Shown here: positions 53,039 through 62,725 of the stretch, in pieces
Layout: each line of letters starts with the position of its first letter
Position numbering within the stretch: the first letter of the stretch is position 1
Assembly (NCBI GenBank): GCA_002471575.1
Contig: DKQG01000023.1
Location: 1 to 64,000, forward strand
Reading direction: 5' to 3'
DNA: 64,000 bases
Source of the DNA: Alphaproteobacteria bacterium UBA7314
GTDB taxonomy: Bacteria; Pseudomonadota; Alphaproteobacteria; MPNO01; UBA830
Translations under genes and position numbers: made by a program
Notes under the pieces: generated by a model
Databases searched by the model: none
What the model was told of the DNA's origin: nothing
What the model saw: only the letters and a program-made list of their open reading frames with translations

Positions 53039-53284
53039 ATGGACCGACTTAATCGACTACCCGGCAGTCTGCTGATCTGCGTCGCACGCGGATACCAATT
53101 GTTCGTCTCGCCAATCTTGCCGCAGACATGCCGCTTTCATCCAACCTGTTCGGGTTACGCCATAGAGGCGGTCCGCAAACACGGAGCGGCCCGGGGTGCA
53201 TGGCTTGCGTTGAAACGGATCGGCAAATGCCATCCGTGGGGCAGCGGCGGATACGATCCGGTACCCGAAGGAGACAGGCGCTAG
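53039..53284 (+). CDS. yidD: Membrane protein insertion efficiency factor YidD
   Basis: An 81-residue YidD protein with the family core YQLFVSPILPQTCRFHPTCS (Cys-rich HPTCS motif) and the C-terminal KCHPWGSGGYDPVP. It helps YidC-mediated membrane insertion. It sits between rnpA and yidC as usual, 3 bp before yidC. Confidence 0.96.
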   Translation: MDRLNRLPGSLLICVARGYQLFVSPILPQTCRFHPTCSGYAIEAVRKHGAARGAWLALKRIGKCHPWGSGGYDPVPEGDRR

Positions 53285-53287
53285 ATA

Positions 53288-55264
53288 ATGGAACAACGCA
53301 ATCTCATCATGGCGATCGTGCTCAGCGTTTCCATCCTGCTGGGTTTTCAGATTTTCATCGAAGCGCCGCGACTCGAAAAAGAACGCGCCGCGGGTGAAGC
53401 GCAGAAAGCGCAGGAAACAAACCGAGCAGTGCAAACCGGCGCGCCGGGCGCTGCACCACCGGCGGCAACGGCACCCGACATTCCCCGGACGGCACCGCCC
53501 AACGGAGCGACAGCACCAGTAGCGGGGCAACCGCCCGTTGCGCCCAAGATCGCCCGCGAAAAAGTTCTGAGCGCCTTTCCCCGGGTCAAAATCTCAACCA
53601 ACCGCGTTATTGGATCAATCCGCCTAAAAGGCGCTTTGATCGACGACCTGACGCTTCTCAACTATCGCCAGACGATTGAGAAAGACAGCCCGAATATCGT
53701 CCTCCTGTCGCCGCTCAATACGGAAAATCCGTATTACGCACAGTTCGGCTGGGTATCTCAGACCGCGAGCATTACGGTCCCGGACGCGGATACGGTCTGG
53801 ACAGCCGATCGCGAGACCCTGTCGGTAGGATCGCCGGTCACCTTGCGCTGGAGCAACCCGGAGGGCGTAGAGTTCAGCCAAGTCATTTCGCTGGATAGGA
53901 ACTTCATGTTCTCGGTCCGCCAGCAGGTCAAGAATGGCAGCAGCAAATCGATCACGCTGAACCCGTACGGCCTCATCTCGCTTACCGGTACACCGGAAAC
54001 ATCGGGTTTCTGGATTCTGCACGAGGGCATGACAGGCGCCTTCGACGGCACGCTGCTTGAAGAAAGCTACAGTACGCTCCAGGACGAAGACGATGGCCTG
54101 ATCGCGCCCGACGGACAAAGTAACTGGATCGGCATAACTGCGAAATATTTTGCGACCGCGCTGGTGCCCGACCAGAAAACCGAGAACAAGGGCCGCTGGG
54201 TACACAATGCGCCACGGGGCGCCACGGAAAAATACCAGGCCGATTACCTGGCGTCGGCCAACGTTTTGGGGCCGGGCCAGACCGGCGAATACGCGACACG
54301 ATTGTTTGCCGGCGCCAAGGAAGTCCGGCTGCTCGACTCCTACCGGGATGGTCTGGGGCTACCAGTGTTCGACAAGCTTGTCGACTTCGGCTGGTTCTAC
54401 TACCTGACGAAGCCAATTTTCTACGCGATTGAATACTTCAACCGAATCCTCGGCAATTTTGGGCTCGCGATCCTATTGCTGACCGTCCTTATCAAAATCG
54501 TTTTCTTCCCGTTGGCGAACAAATCCTACCGCTCAATGAGCCGGCTGAAGAAATTGCAGCCGAAAATGGTCGAGATACGCGACCGGTATAAGGACGACCG
54601 CCAGCGCCAGAACCAGGCGATGATGGACCTTTACAAAAAGGAGGGGGCCAATCCGATGTCGGGCTGTTTCCCCATCCTGATCCAGATCCCGGTGTTCTTC
54701 GCCCTCTATAAGGTGCTTTTCGTCACCATCGAAATGCGCCATGCACCGTTTTTCGGGTGGATCCAAGATCTGTCCGCGCCGGATCCGCTCGGCATCCTCA
54801 CGGTATTCGGGCTCGTCCCTTGGGATGTGCCGCAGGTCCTGATGATCGCCAATATAGGCATCTGGCCCATCATCATGGGCCTGACCATGTTCCTGCAGCA
54901 AAAGCTGAACCCGCAGCCCGCGGACCCGATGCAGGCGAAGATTTTCATGGTACTGCCAATTGTGTTCACCTTCCTGCTCGGCGGGTTCCCTGCAGGCCTG
55001 GTTATCTACTGGGCATGGAACAATACGCTGTCGATTGCCCAGCAATGGCTGATCATGCGGCAGATGGGTGTTTCGGCATCAGGCGAGGCGATAAACGAAG
55101 AACCGCCGAAGGCACCGCCGCGCGGCAACAAGAAGAAAAAGGCCAACAAGGAAGACGACGACATCGACCCCGACGGCGATAACAAAACGGCACCTGCGGC
55201 CAAACCCCCGAAGGTGAAAAACAAATCCAAGGGTAAGACCAGGCGCCAGCGGAAACGCCGCTGA
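53288..55264 (+). CDS. yidC: Membrane protein insertase YidC
   Basis: A 658-residue insertase of the gram-negative type: an N-terminal membrane helix (residues about 5-22), an Ala/Pro-rich linker, a large periplasmic beta domain (about 90-370), and five C-terminal helices. The conserved MSGCFPILIQIPVFFALYKVL helix is present. The C-terminal tail is strongly basic (KKKANKEDDD through KTRRQRKRR), as expected for contact with ribosomes. It is in an operon with rpmH-rnpA-yidD and followed by yihA. Confidence 0.97.
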   Translation: MEQRNLIMAIVLSVSILLGFQIFIEAPRLEKERAAGEAQKAQETNRAVQTGAPGAAPPAATAPDIPRTAPPNGATAPVAGQPPVAPKIAREKVLSAFPRVKISTNRVIGSIRLKGALIDDLTLLNYRQTIEKDSPNIVLLSPLNTENPYYAQFGWVSQTASITVPDADTVWTADRETLSVGSPVTLRWSNPEGVEFSQVISLDRNFMFSVRQQVKNGSSKSITLNPYGLISLTGTPETSGFWILHEGMTGAFDGTLLEESYSTLQDEDDGLIAPDGQSNWIGITAKYFATALVPDQKTENKGRWVHNAPRGATEKYQADYLASANVLGPGQTGEYATRLFAGAKEVRLLDSYRDGLGLPVFDKLVDFGWFYYLTKPIFYAIEYFNRILGNFGLAILLLTVLIKIVFFPLANKSYRSMSRLKKLQPKMVEIRDRYKDDRQRQNQAMMDLYKKEGANPMSGCFPILIQIPVFFALYKVLFVTIEMRHAPFFGWIQDLSAPDPLGILTVFGLVPWDVPQVLMIANIGIWPIIMGLTMFLQQKLNPQPADPMQAKIFMVLPIVFTFLLGGFPAGLVIYWAWNNTLSIAQQWLIMRQMGVSASGEAINEEPPKAPPRGNKKKKANKEDDDIDPDGDNKTAPAAKPPKVKNKSKGKTRRQRKRR

Positions 55265-55287
55265 GCCCAATCGACGGAGCCCCGGTC

Positions 55288-55944
55288 ATGACGGATGCAC
55301 CGGACGGACAGGAACTCGACCCGGAACTGATAGAATGCGGCCGCTGGCTATTCGCGCAGGAATGCGTTTTCGTATCCGGGGCCGCAAATTATGACGGAGT
55401 GCCCGAAGCGGATTTACCGGAAATCGCCTTTGTCGGCCGGTCCAATGTCGGGAAATCCAGCCTAATCAACGCCTTAGCCAGCCGAAAAACTCTGGCCCGC
55501 ACGTCGAACACCCCGGGACGAACCCAGCAGATCAATTTTTTCCGCCTACAGGATGCGCTCATGCTAGCTGATCTGCCCGGTTACGGCTATGCCAAGGCGT
55601 CGAAAACCGAGATCAAACGCTGGACCCGGCTGATTTTCGATTACCTGCGCGGACGGCCTTCGCTACGCCGTGTCTGTCTGCTGATCGACGCGCGCCACGG
55701 CCTGAAAGACAAAGACATCGAGGTGATGAAGGATCTGGACGAAGCGGCGGTTTCTTATCAGATCGTTCTTACCAAGTGCGACAAGGTCAAACCCGGCGCG
55801 CTAATACGCCTGACGGATTCAACCTCGTCCCGGATCGCAAAACATGTCGCCGCGCATCCGACGATCATCCGGACCAGTTCGCTGAGGAACGAAGGGATCG
55901 AAGCATTACGCGCCGAACTGGCAATGATGGCCGATATCCGCTAA
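55288..55944 (+). CDS. yihA: Ribosome biogenesis GTP-binding protein YihA/YsxC
   Basis: A 218-residue GTPase (EngB) needed for large-subunit assembly. The GTPase motifs are in order: G1 GRSNVGKSS, G2/G3 TRQTNTPGRTQ-like TSNTPGRTQQINFF and DLPGYGYAK, and G4 TKCDK. It follows yidC by 23 bp, a gene order usual in alphaproteobacteria. Confidence 0.96.
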   Translation: MTDAPDGQELDPELIECGRWLFAQECVFVSGAANYDGVPEADLPEIAFVGRSNVGKSSLINALASRKTLARTSNTPGRTQQINFFRLQDALMLADLPGYGYAKASKTEIKRWTRLIFDYLRGRPSLRRVCLLIDARHGLKDKDIEVMKDLDEAAVSYQIVLTKCDKVKPGALIRLTDSTSSRIAKHVAAHPTIIRTSSLRNEGIEALRAELAMMADIR

Positions 55945-55995
55945 ACGGCTACCCATCCGTTGCGTCCATGGACGCGCTTGCCCTAGGAAATTCCG

Positions 55996-56925
55996 ATGGC
56001 ATCAAAGAAAAAGACCGAGTCCAAGAATATATTCGAAATCAAGTCTTTGCTGCGCACGGCGGAAACGCTGACCGAAGCGCTGCCCTATCTGCAGGAGTTC
56101 GGCGGCAAGACCTTCGTCATTAAGTACGGCGGCCATGCGATGGGCGACGAGAAGCTTGCGGAGCAGTTCGCCAGCGATATCGTGCTGCTAAAACAGGTTG
56201 GCATCAATCCGGTCATCGTCCATGGCGGAGGACCGCAGATCGGCGCGATGCTGAAGCAGATGAAGATCGAAAGCGTATTCATCGACGGTCTGCGTGTGAC
56301 CGACAAGCGCACGGTTGAGATCGTGGAGATGGTGCTGGCCGGATCGATCAACAAGGAGGTCGTCACCGCCATCAACGACGCCGGCGGCACCGCCGTCGGC
56401 ATTTCCGGAAAAGACGGCAACCTGATCCAGGCCCGGAAGCTTAAGCACAGGCGTAAGACCGACTCGAATATCGAAAAAGTCGTCGATCTTGGTTTCGTGG
56501 GCGAACCCTATGCCGTGAACACCACGGTGCTGGATACGCTTGCCAGTTCGCATATGATTCCCGTGATTGCGCCGCTGGGCATTGGCGCCAACGGAACAAC
56601 GTTCAACATCAACGCGGATACGGCCGCGGGAGCCATCGCCGGCGCGATCGGCGCGACGCGTCTTCTTATGCTAACCGACGTGGTCGGCGTGCTCGACAAA
56701 AAGGGCGACCTAATCACCGATATCTCGGCACGCGAGGCTCGGGCATTGATCAAGAACGGGACGATTTCAGGTGGCATGATCCCGAAAATCGAAACCTGCC
56801 TGAACGCCGTAAAAGACGGCGTCGAGGCATCGGTCATCATGGACGGCCGCGTGCCCCATGCGTTACTATTAGAGACCTTTACTGAGCACGGTGCCGGAAC
56901 GATGATCCGGTCGAAGAAAAGCTAG
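55996..56925 (+). CDS. argB: Acetylglutamate kinase
   Basis: A 309-residue N-acetyl-L-glutamate kinase of arginine synthesis. KYGGHAM, VHGGGPQIGAML and the EFTxxHG-type C-terminal LLLETFTEHGAGTMI are present. The AGGA Shine-Dalgarno supports the ATG at 55996. The stop overlaps the converging PAS pseudogene by 4 bp. Confidence 0.97.
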   Translation: MASKKKTESKNIFEIKSLLRTAETLTEALPYLQEFGGKTFVIKYGGHAMGDEKLAEQFASDIVLLKQVGINPVIVHGGGPQIGAMLKQMKIESVFIDGLRVTDKRTVEIVEMVLAGSINKEVVTAINDAGGTAVGISGKDGNLIQARKLKHRRKTDSNIEKVVDLGFVGEPYAVNTTVLDTLASSHMIPVIAPLGIGANGTTFNINADTAAGAIAGAIGATRLLMLTDVVGVLDKKGDLITDISAREARALIKNGTISGGMIPKIETCLNAVKDGVEASVIMDGRVPHALLLETFTEHGAGTMIRSKKS

Positions 56926-57563
56926 CCGCCGAAAAACTCGACCTGCCAGTCAGGATCCTTTTCCGTCATGGCGTAATTTCCGTCGGTCGACTTGATCGCC
57001 TCGTCGGGGGATATCTTCGCAACGCGAATCTGCATCTGGAGGGTAAGATCGGTGGATAAGCCTGTTTTCCACGTCATTGCCGGAACGCCCTTCGCACTCC
57101 CCAGCGGAAATACCTTCTGCACCACCGTCGTATCGAGCCGGCCAGCAATGCTATCGCCTCAATCACGAATAAGCGTTCGCCTCGGATTGTCGGCGTTGTT
57201 CAGAAATTCGTCCTTGCCGGTTAGATACAGTGGGAAGAAGAACGATCCCGGTAGATCGGCAAGATAATATCCGGTCAACATCCTGCGCGGGGTCTGTGCA
57301 TTGGGGCCGTTGAGGCGCAGCATCATGGGTTCAAGCCGGTTGGCCAACCTCAGAGCGTCCAGCCGGCCGGCAACATAGAACTTTTCCGTCGGGTCTATCA
57401 GGTCCAGACAGCTCTTGCCGATCGCATCGTGCCGCTCGTAATCCGTCAACGCGCTGATCCCACCTGCGGGATAGGTGATCATCTATTTTTCGTCGACTTC
57501 GAAAAGAACTTCGGCGGCACAGAAGGCCAAGGAGACGAAACGGTCGCATTCCTTCCTCGGCAT
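56922..57563 (-). pseudogene. PAS-domain protein with two in-frame stop codons
   Basis: A single 214-codon minus-strand frame without frameshift reads as a PAS-type protein: DRFVSLAFCAAEVLFEVDEK, TAG stop, then MITYPAGGISALTDYERHDA and IGKSCLDLIDP, then further on TGA in LIRD-stop-GDSIAGRLD, ending EFFGG. The opening RFVSLAFCAAEVLFEVDEx and the phrase ITYPAGGISALTD match PAS sensors of GGDEF/EAL-type proteins. The stops are at 57483-57485 and 57159-57161. Because the frame is otherwise open, nonsense mutations are the simplest explanation; sequencing error would have to occur twice. Confidence 0.7.
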
Positions 57564-57694
57564 CCCCAAATATTCTGGTTTTACCTGCGCATTAATATAG
57601 CGGTTCTTTGGTCTATCAGTCCTCGGACGTTATTCTACAGGCCTGCTCGTAACGATTCCTTGCGTCGGGGGCGCTACACGGCCAAATTCAGGAA

Positions 57695-58390
57695 ATGACC
57701 GATACTAAGATCGAAATAGCGCCGTCAGGCGGGGTTAATCATGTCGATGCCTGGATCTTCGACCTGGACAATACGCTTTATCGCACGACGCCCGGGATGC
57801 TGGCGCAAATCGACGACCTAATGGGATCATTTATCGCGGATTTCCTGAAAGTCGACCGCGTCGAAGCGCGCCGTATCCAGAAAGGATACTTCCGCACCCA
57901 TGGGCTTACGCTGCGCGGCCTCATGGTTGAGCACGGACTCGATCCCCAAGACTACATCGACCACCTGTCGCAACTGGATCTGACCGATGTGAGTGCAGAT
58001 CCCCATCTCGCCGAAACCCTGCACAGCCTGGAAGGGCGCAAGTTCATCTATACTAATGCGTTCACCGAGCACACGCGCGACGTCATGGAACGCATTGGCA
58101 TCACCGATCATTTCGACGGGGTATTCGATATAAGCGATGCCGATTTCATCCCCAAGCCGGCGATCGATTCCTATCGCCGTTTGTGCGACCTGCACGATAT
58201 AAATCCTGCCCGGGCGGCCATGGTCGAAGACATCCCCCGCAACCTCGAACCGGCAGCGGAACTGGGCATGACGACCATCTGGGTCCGGACGGAAACGGAC
58301 TGGGCGAAGGGTTTTACGAAAACCGGTCATATAGATCACGTAACGGAAGATCTTTCGGCCTGGTTGCGCCAGGCAACAAATTGCGGCTGA
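57695..58390 (+). CDS. HAD-family pyrimidine 5'-nucleotidase-type phosphatase
   Basis: A 231-residue HAD phosphatase. Motif I DLDNTLYRT (catalytic Asp), motif II in IYTNAFTEH, and motif IV VEDIPRNLEPAAELGM are clear. The cap region and the SDT1-like sequence suggest a pyrimidine 5'-nucleotidase, often found next to argB and dapD in Rhodospirillales. The exact substrate is uncertain. Confidence 0.88.
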   Translation: MTDTKIEIAPSGGVNHVDAWIFDLDNTLYRTTPGMLAQIDDLMGSFIADFLKVDRVEARRIQKGYFRTHGLTLRGLMVEHGLDPQDYIDHLSQLDLTDVSADPHLAETLHSLEGRKFIYTNAFTEHTRDVMERIGITDHFDGVFDISDADFIPKPAIDSYRRLCDLHDINPARAAMVEDIPRNLEPAAELGMTTIWVRTETDWAKGFTKTGHIDHVTEDLSAWLRQATNCG

Positions 58391-58459
58391 CCGGTTTCCA
58401 CCACCACGGAAATTCCTTTATATTCCCGCCGGAATTCAACGGGGCAAAGTGACAGTGAC

Positions 58460-59317
58460 ATGATCGAAACCGCACTCGAACAATCTATCGACCGCGCCTG
58501 GGACGAGCGGGACACCATCACGCCAGACACCAAGGGCGAAGCACGCGACGCCATCGATGCCGCACTGGAAGGCCTCGATTCGGGCACTCTACGTGTCGCC
58601 GAAAAAGGTGCCGGCGGCTGGACCGTCAATCAGTGGCTGAAAAAGGCGGTACTGCTGTCGTTCCGTATTTTCGACATGGCGCCTCTGTCGGGCGGTCCGT
58701 CTTTCCCCGGTATCGGCGACAGCCCTTGGTTCGACAAGGTGCCGTCCAAATTCGCAGGCTGGGACGAAGCAAAATTCCGCGATGCCGGGTTCCGCGCCGT
58801 CCCGAACTGTACGGTCCGTCGCTCGGCCTTCCTGGCTCCGGAGGTGGTGCTGATGCCGAGCTTCGTCAACCTCGGGGCCTACGTGGATTCCGGTACCATG
58901 GTGGACACCTGGGCGACGATCGGGTCCTGCGCGCAGATCGGCAAGAACTGTCATATATCGGGTGGCGTCGGCATCGGCGGCGTTCTGGAACCGCTGCAAG
59001 CCGATCCGGTCATCATCGAAGACAATTGCTTTATCGGCGCACGGTCGGAAGTTGCCGAAGGCGTCATTGTCGAGGAGGGCGCCGTCCTGTCGATGGGCGT
59101 GTTCCTCGGTCAGTCGACCAGGATCGTGAACCGCGACACCGGCGAGATTCACTCGGGCCGGGTGCCCGCGTACTCGGTCGTCGTACCCGGATCGATGCCC
59201 GGCAAGAAGCTGCCCGACGGCAGCGACGGACCGAGCCTCTATTGCGCGGTGATTGTGAAACAGGTGGACGAGCAGACGCGATCGAAGACGTCCATAAACG
59301 ATCTTTTAAGGGATTGA
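58460..59317 (+). CDS. dapD: 2,3,4,5-tetrahydropyridine-2,6-dicarboxylate N-succinyltransferase
   Basis: A 285-residue DapD of the succinylase branch of lysine/diaminopimelate synthesis. The left-handed beta-helix hexapeptide region contains MPSFVNLGAYVDSGTMVDTW, ATIGSCAQIGKNCHISGG and GARSEVAEGVIVEEGAVL. It transfers succinyl from succinyl-CoA. The dapE start (TTG) overlaps its stop. Confidence 0.97.
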   Translation: MIETALEQSIDRAWDERDTITPDTKGEARDAIDAALEGLDSGTLRVAEKGAGGWTVNQWLKKAVLLSFRIFDMAPLSGGPSFPGIGDSPWFDKVPSKFAGWDEAKFRDAGFRAVPNCTVRRSAFLAPEVVLMPSFVNLGAYVDSGTMVDTWATIGSCAQIGKNCHISGGVGIGGVLEPLQADPVIIEDNCFIGARSEVAEGVIVEEGAVLSMGVFLGQSTRIVNRDTGEIHSGRVPAYSVVVPGSMPGKKLPDGSDGPSLYCAVIVKQVDEQTRSKTSINDLLRD

Positions 59318-60480
59318 CCGTCATCGTAGATGCCGTCGAACTAGCCCGTGACCTGATCCGCTGTCCCAGCGTGACGCCGGAAGATGCCGGCGCGCTGGGT
59401 GTTGTTCAGACAGTGCTGGAAGATCTGGGCTTCGTCTGCCACCGGCTGCCGTTTGCGGACGCCGATACCCCCGACGTGGACAATCTCTACGCGCGGTTGG
59501 GCGACACCGGCCCGAACTTCTGTTTCGCGGGTCATACAGATGTCGTTCCGCTGGGTAATCCCGACGCTTGGTCTGTCGACCCGTTCGGCGGTGAGATCAT
59601 CGATGACATCCTGTATGGCCGCGGTGCGACCGATATGAAAAGCGCGATAGCGGCATTCATCGAAGCCGTCAGCCGGTTGCAGGCGGAGGGCGGCACTGCA
59701 GGGTCTATCAGCCTTCTGATCACCGGCGACGAGGAGGGCCCCGCCATTAATGGCACCAAAAAGGTACTCGACTGGATAGCGGACAACGGAGAAACCATCG
59801 ACGTCTGTCTGTTGGGAGAACCCACCAATCCCAACAAATTGGGCGAAATGGTGAAAATTGGCCGGCGCGGCAGCCTGACCGGCCGCCTGACTGTCACCGG
59901 CATTCAGGGCCATACCGCTTATCCCCATCTCGCCGACAACCCCCTGCCCCGACTAGCCAGGATGCTCGACGCGATTTCGACCCACAAGCTTGACCAGGGC
60001 ACGGATCACTTTCAGCCGTCGAACCTTCAGCTCACCACCATAGACACCGGGAACCCTGCAACGAACGTGATCCCCGCATCGGCAACCGCTGGGTTCAATA
60101 TCCGCTTCAACGACCTGCATACCGGAGACAGCCTGACAGAATGGCTGCACCGGGAGTGCGGTGAATTGGGCGGCCATTACGAACTCGACATCAAGGTATC
60201 GGGCGAGGCTTTCCTGAATCCACTCGGCGACTTTAGCGCGCTGATCGCCAAATCCGTGGAACAGGTGACAGGCATCAGGCCGGAACTCAGCACTTCGGGG
60301 GGGACATCGGACGCCAGGTTCATCAAGAATTGCTGCCCTGTCGCGGAGTTCGGACTGGTCAGTCAGACCATGCACAAGGTCGACGAGCGAATTGCCGTGG
60401 CGGACATTCGCGATCTGGCGGACATCTATACCGCGATCTTATTGGGATATTTCGCGGATATCGGCGCAAAGACCTCATGA
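59314..60480 (+). CDS. dapE: Succinyl-diaminopimelate desuccinylase
   Basis: A 388-residue M20-family zinc hydrolase. Metal-binding segments CFAGHTDVVPLG, RGATDMKSAIAAF and GDEEGPAINGT are followed by the dimerisation domain and the C-terminal SQTMHKVDE metal ligand. It removes succinate from N-succinyl-LL-diaminopimelate. The only suitable start is a TTG at 59314 overlapping the dapD stop; upstream frame sequence is an unrelated reading of dapD. Confidence 0.95.
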   Translation: MTVIVDAVELARDLIRCPSVTPEDAGALGVVQTVLEDLGFVCHRLPFADADTPDVDNLYARLGDTGPNFCFAGHTDVVPLGNPDAWSVDPFGGEIIDDILYGRGATDMKSAIAAFIEAVSRLQAEGGTAGSISLLITGDEEGPAINGTKKVLDWIADNGETIDVCLLGEPTNPNKLGEMVKIGRRGSLTGRLTVTGIQGHTAYPHLADNPLPRLARMLDAISTHKLDQGTDHFQPSNLQLTTIDTGNPATNVIPASATAGFNIRFNDLHTGDSLTEWLHRECGELGGHYELDIKVSGEAFLNPLGDFSALIAKSVEQVTGIRPELSTSGGTSDARFIKNCCPVAEFGLVSQTMHKVDERIAVADIRDLADIYTAILLGYFADIGAKTS

Positions 60481-61061
60481 TCTCGACCCGGGAGGTCGCG
60501 CTTTCAATTTACGGGGCCTGCCAGCTCGCAAAGTTCGACCGCGCCGCCGTCCGTTATTTCGACGACACACCTGAAGCGTTCTGGCGGTCGTTCCATGCAG
60601 CAGCCTTCGCCCTGCCCGCATACGTCTTGCTGGTTCTGCTGAACTTCGCGGAAAATCCGGTCAATGCATCGGGCGCGCGAATCCTGATCATCGAATCGTC
60701 CGCTTATGTCATTGGCTGGGTGATCTTTCCGCTAATCATGATCGCGGTGACGGATACGCTTAACCGCTTTGACCGATATTTCCAGTTCATTACTGCCTGG
60801 AACTGGGCGATCGTGTTGCAGGTATTCCTGTTTCTCGCCATCAGCGCACTGGTTGCGGACGGTAGGGTACCGCCACAGATTTCAGGTTTCGTCAGCCTGA
60901 TCGCTGTAATCGCCATCCTAGTCTATCAGGGTTTTATCGCTCTCGTTGCGCTAAATATCCGCGCGCCAGCCGCCTTTATGATTGTTGCCATCGACCTATT
61001 GGTGGCACTGGTGCTAAACGTCGTCACGCGGTCTTTCTATCGCGGCTATACGGGCGCCTAA
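60477..61061 (+). CDS. Hypothetical integral membrane protein (194 aa)
   Basis: A 194-residue protein with five predicted membrane segments (about residues 38-58, 66-90, 104-128, 132-158 and 160-185). The N-terminus begins ISTREVALSIYGACQLAKFD. It is not recognised, but it is translationally coupled to dapE (ATGA overlap), so it is probably a conserved companion of this operon. It is convergent with truA, with a 4-bp overlap of stops. Confidence 0.7.
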   Translation: MISTREVALSIYGACQLAKFDRAAVRYFDDTPEAFWRSFHAAAFALPAYVLLVLLNFAENPVNASGARILIIESSAYVIGWVIFPLIMIAVTDTLNRFDRYFQFITAWNWAIVLQVFLFLAISALVADGRVPPQISGFVSLIAVIAILVYQGFIALVALNIRAPAAFMIVAIDLLVALVLNVVTRSFYRGYTGA

Positions 61062-61813
61062 CCGGCGCCAATGTCCGGGTACTTCACCGACACCAGATAC
61101 AAACCGTCCGGCGGTGCCGTGGGCCCGGCCGCTGCTCGGTCGCGTGCCGCAAGTGCCGCAGCGACATCGTCGGCTGTCCATTTGCCGGACCCGACGAGTT
61201 CCAGCGTGCCAGCGAAGTTCCGAATCTGATGGTGGAGAAAGGACCGTGCCCGCGCATGAATATGAATCTCCTCGCCCAACCGGGCAACGCGCAGTTCATC
61301 GAGGGTACGTTCGGGCGATTTTGCCTGGCACATGGCCGCGCGGAAACTGGTAAAATCGTGCTGCCCGACCAGCACTTGCGCCGCGTTGTGCATGGCGTCC
61401 GCATCCAATGGCAGCGGCACATGCCAGATACGTCCTGCATCCAACGCAGGACGCGGCCGACGGTTGAGGATGCGGTACAGATAGGACCGTTCGACCGCCG
61501 ACACTCGGGCATGAAAATCTTCTGAAACTGCGTGCGCCTGCGTCACGACAACCTGTTCTTCGCGCATATGCGCATTCAACGCTTCGCGAACCGTATAGGC
61601 ATCGGTCTTTTTCTCGATGTCGACATGCGCGACCTGGCCGAGCGCATGTACGCCGGCGTCGGTGCGCCCCGATCCGTGCACGCGGGTCTCTTCTCCGCAG
61701 AACCGGAATACGGCCTCCTCAATGCATTGCTGGATCGACGGGCCGTTATCCTGGCGCTGCCAGCCTGCATAGGGGCCGCCATGGTATTCGACGGTCAGTT
61801 TCCAGCGGGTCAT
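61058..61813 (-). CDS. truA: tRNA pseudouridine(38-40) synthase
   Basis: A 251-residue TruA. The catalytic Asp is in GSGRTDAGVHALGQ (residues about 46-59). It makes pseudouridine at positions 38-40 of the tRNA anticodon arm. It overlaps fmt by 4 bp (ATGA) as part of a def-fmt-truA operon. Confidence 0.97.
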   Translation of the reverse strand: MTRWKLTVEYHGGPYAGWQRQDNGPSIQQCIEEAVFRFCGEETRVHGSGRTDAGVHALGQVAHVDIEKKTDAYTVREALNAHMREEQVVVTQAHAVSEDFHARVSAVERSYLYRILNRRPRPALDAGRIWHVPLPLDADAMHNAAQVLVGQHDFTSFRAAMCQAKSPERTLDELRVARLGEEIHIHARARSFLHHQIRNFAGTLELVGSGKWTADDVAAALAARDRAAAGPTAPPDGLYLVSVKYPDIGAG

Positions 61814-62715
61814 GAGAGGACGGTACCGACAGGTGCAGGGTTACCACGCACGTAATCTTCCGCGGGCATGGCCGATTTTCCGGCACGCTGTACTCGCTCG
61901 ACCTTCAGTGCGCCGTCACCGCAGGCTACAGTAAGAGGTCCGGCGATAACCGTTCCCGGCACGTCGTTTCCCTCCGAAGGGGTGGCCGAAAGTATGCGAA
62001 GACGTTGGCCATTCCGTTCGCACCAGACACCGGGCCAAGGGTTCAATGCCCGCACCCGGCGGCCGAGGTCGGCAGCATCCTCCGTCCAGTCGATGCGACC
62101 TTCGACGCGGTCCAGCTTTGACGCATAGGTAACCCCCTCATCGGGCTGAGGCACCGCAGGCGGCAGGTCCCCGTAAAGTACGTCGACGATCAGCCGGCCG
62201 CCTATATCTGCGAGTGTGTCGTGCAGCGCGGACGCCGTCATGCCGTTGTTGATAGGCACAGATTCGACCGCCAGCATCGGGCCCGTATCGAGGCCTTCGT
62301 CCATTTGCATGATCGTGATACCGGTCTCCATATCACCTGCAAGGATTGCCCGCTGGATGGGTGCGGCACCGCGCCATCTCGGTAAAAGCGACGCGTGGAT
62401 ATTGATGCAGCCCACACGCGGCGCCTCCAGGATTTCTTTTGGCAGAATCAGACCGTAGGCGGCAACGACGGCAACATCCGCGTCCAACCCTGCGAAATCG
62501 GCTTGCGCACCGGCGTCCCTGAGGCTGACGGGATAGCGAACGGGAAGTCCCTTTGACTGCGCGAAGGCCTGAACCGGCGATCGCTTTTCCTCGTGTCCGC
62601 GGCCGGCGGGACGGGGCGGCTGCGAATAGGCGCATACGATTTCATGACCCGCATCGATCAGTGCTGCCATGGCGGGAATGGCAAAACCGGGCGTGCCCAT
62701 GAATACGACCCGCAT
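61810..62715 (-). CDS. fmt: Methionyl-tRNA formyltransferase
   Basis: A 301-residue formyltransferase using 10-formyl-THF to formylate initiator Met-tRNA. The SLLPRWRGAAPIQRAI signature and GMTASALHDTLADIG are present, with the C-terminal OB-like domain. It lies between def and truA. Confidence 0.97.
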   Translation of the reverse strand: MRVVFMGTPGFAIPAMAALIDAGHEIVCAYSQPPRPAGRGHEEKRSPVQAFAQSKGLPVRYPVSLRDAGAQADFAGLDADVAVVAAYGLILPKEILEAPRVGCINIHASLLPRWRGAAPIQRAILAGDMETGITIMQMDEGLDTGPMLAVESVPINNGMTASALHDTLADIGGRLIVDVLYGDLPPAVPQPDEGVTYASKLDRVEGRIDWTEDAADLGRRVRALNPWPGVWCERNGQRLRILSATPSEGNDVPGTVIAGPLTVACGDGALKVERVQRAGKSAMPAEDYVRGNPAPVGTVLS

Positions 62716-62725
62716 CGGGATATCC

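Noticed and set aside
57054..57062. Near-consensus DnaA box (TTATCCAC on the minus strand)
   Set aside because: A single copy inside the PAS pseudogene, with no cluster or AT-rich element, and no dnaA gene nearby.
58633..59313. Long plus-strand frame preceding dapE in the same reading frame
   Set aside because: It is an Arg-rich read-through of the dapD gene in another frame; dapE family sequence begins only at 59314.
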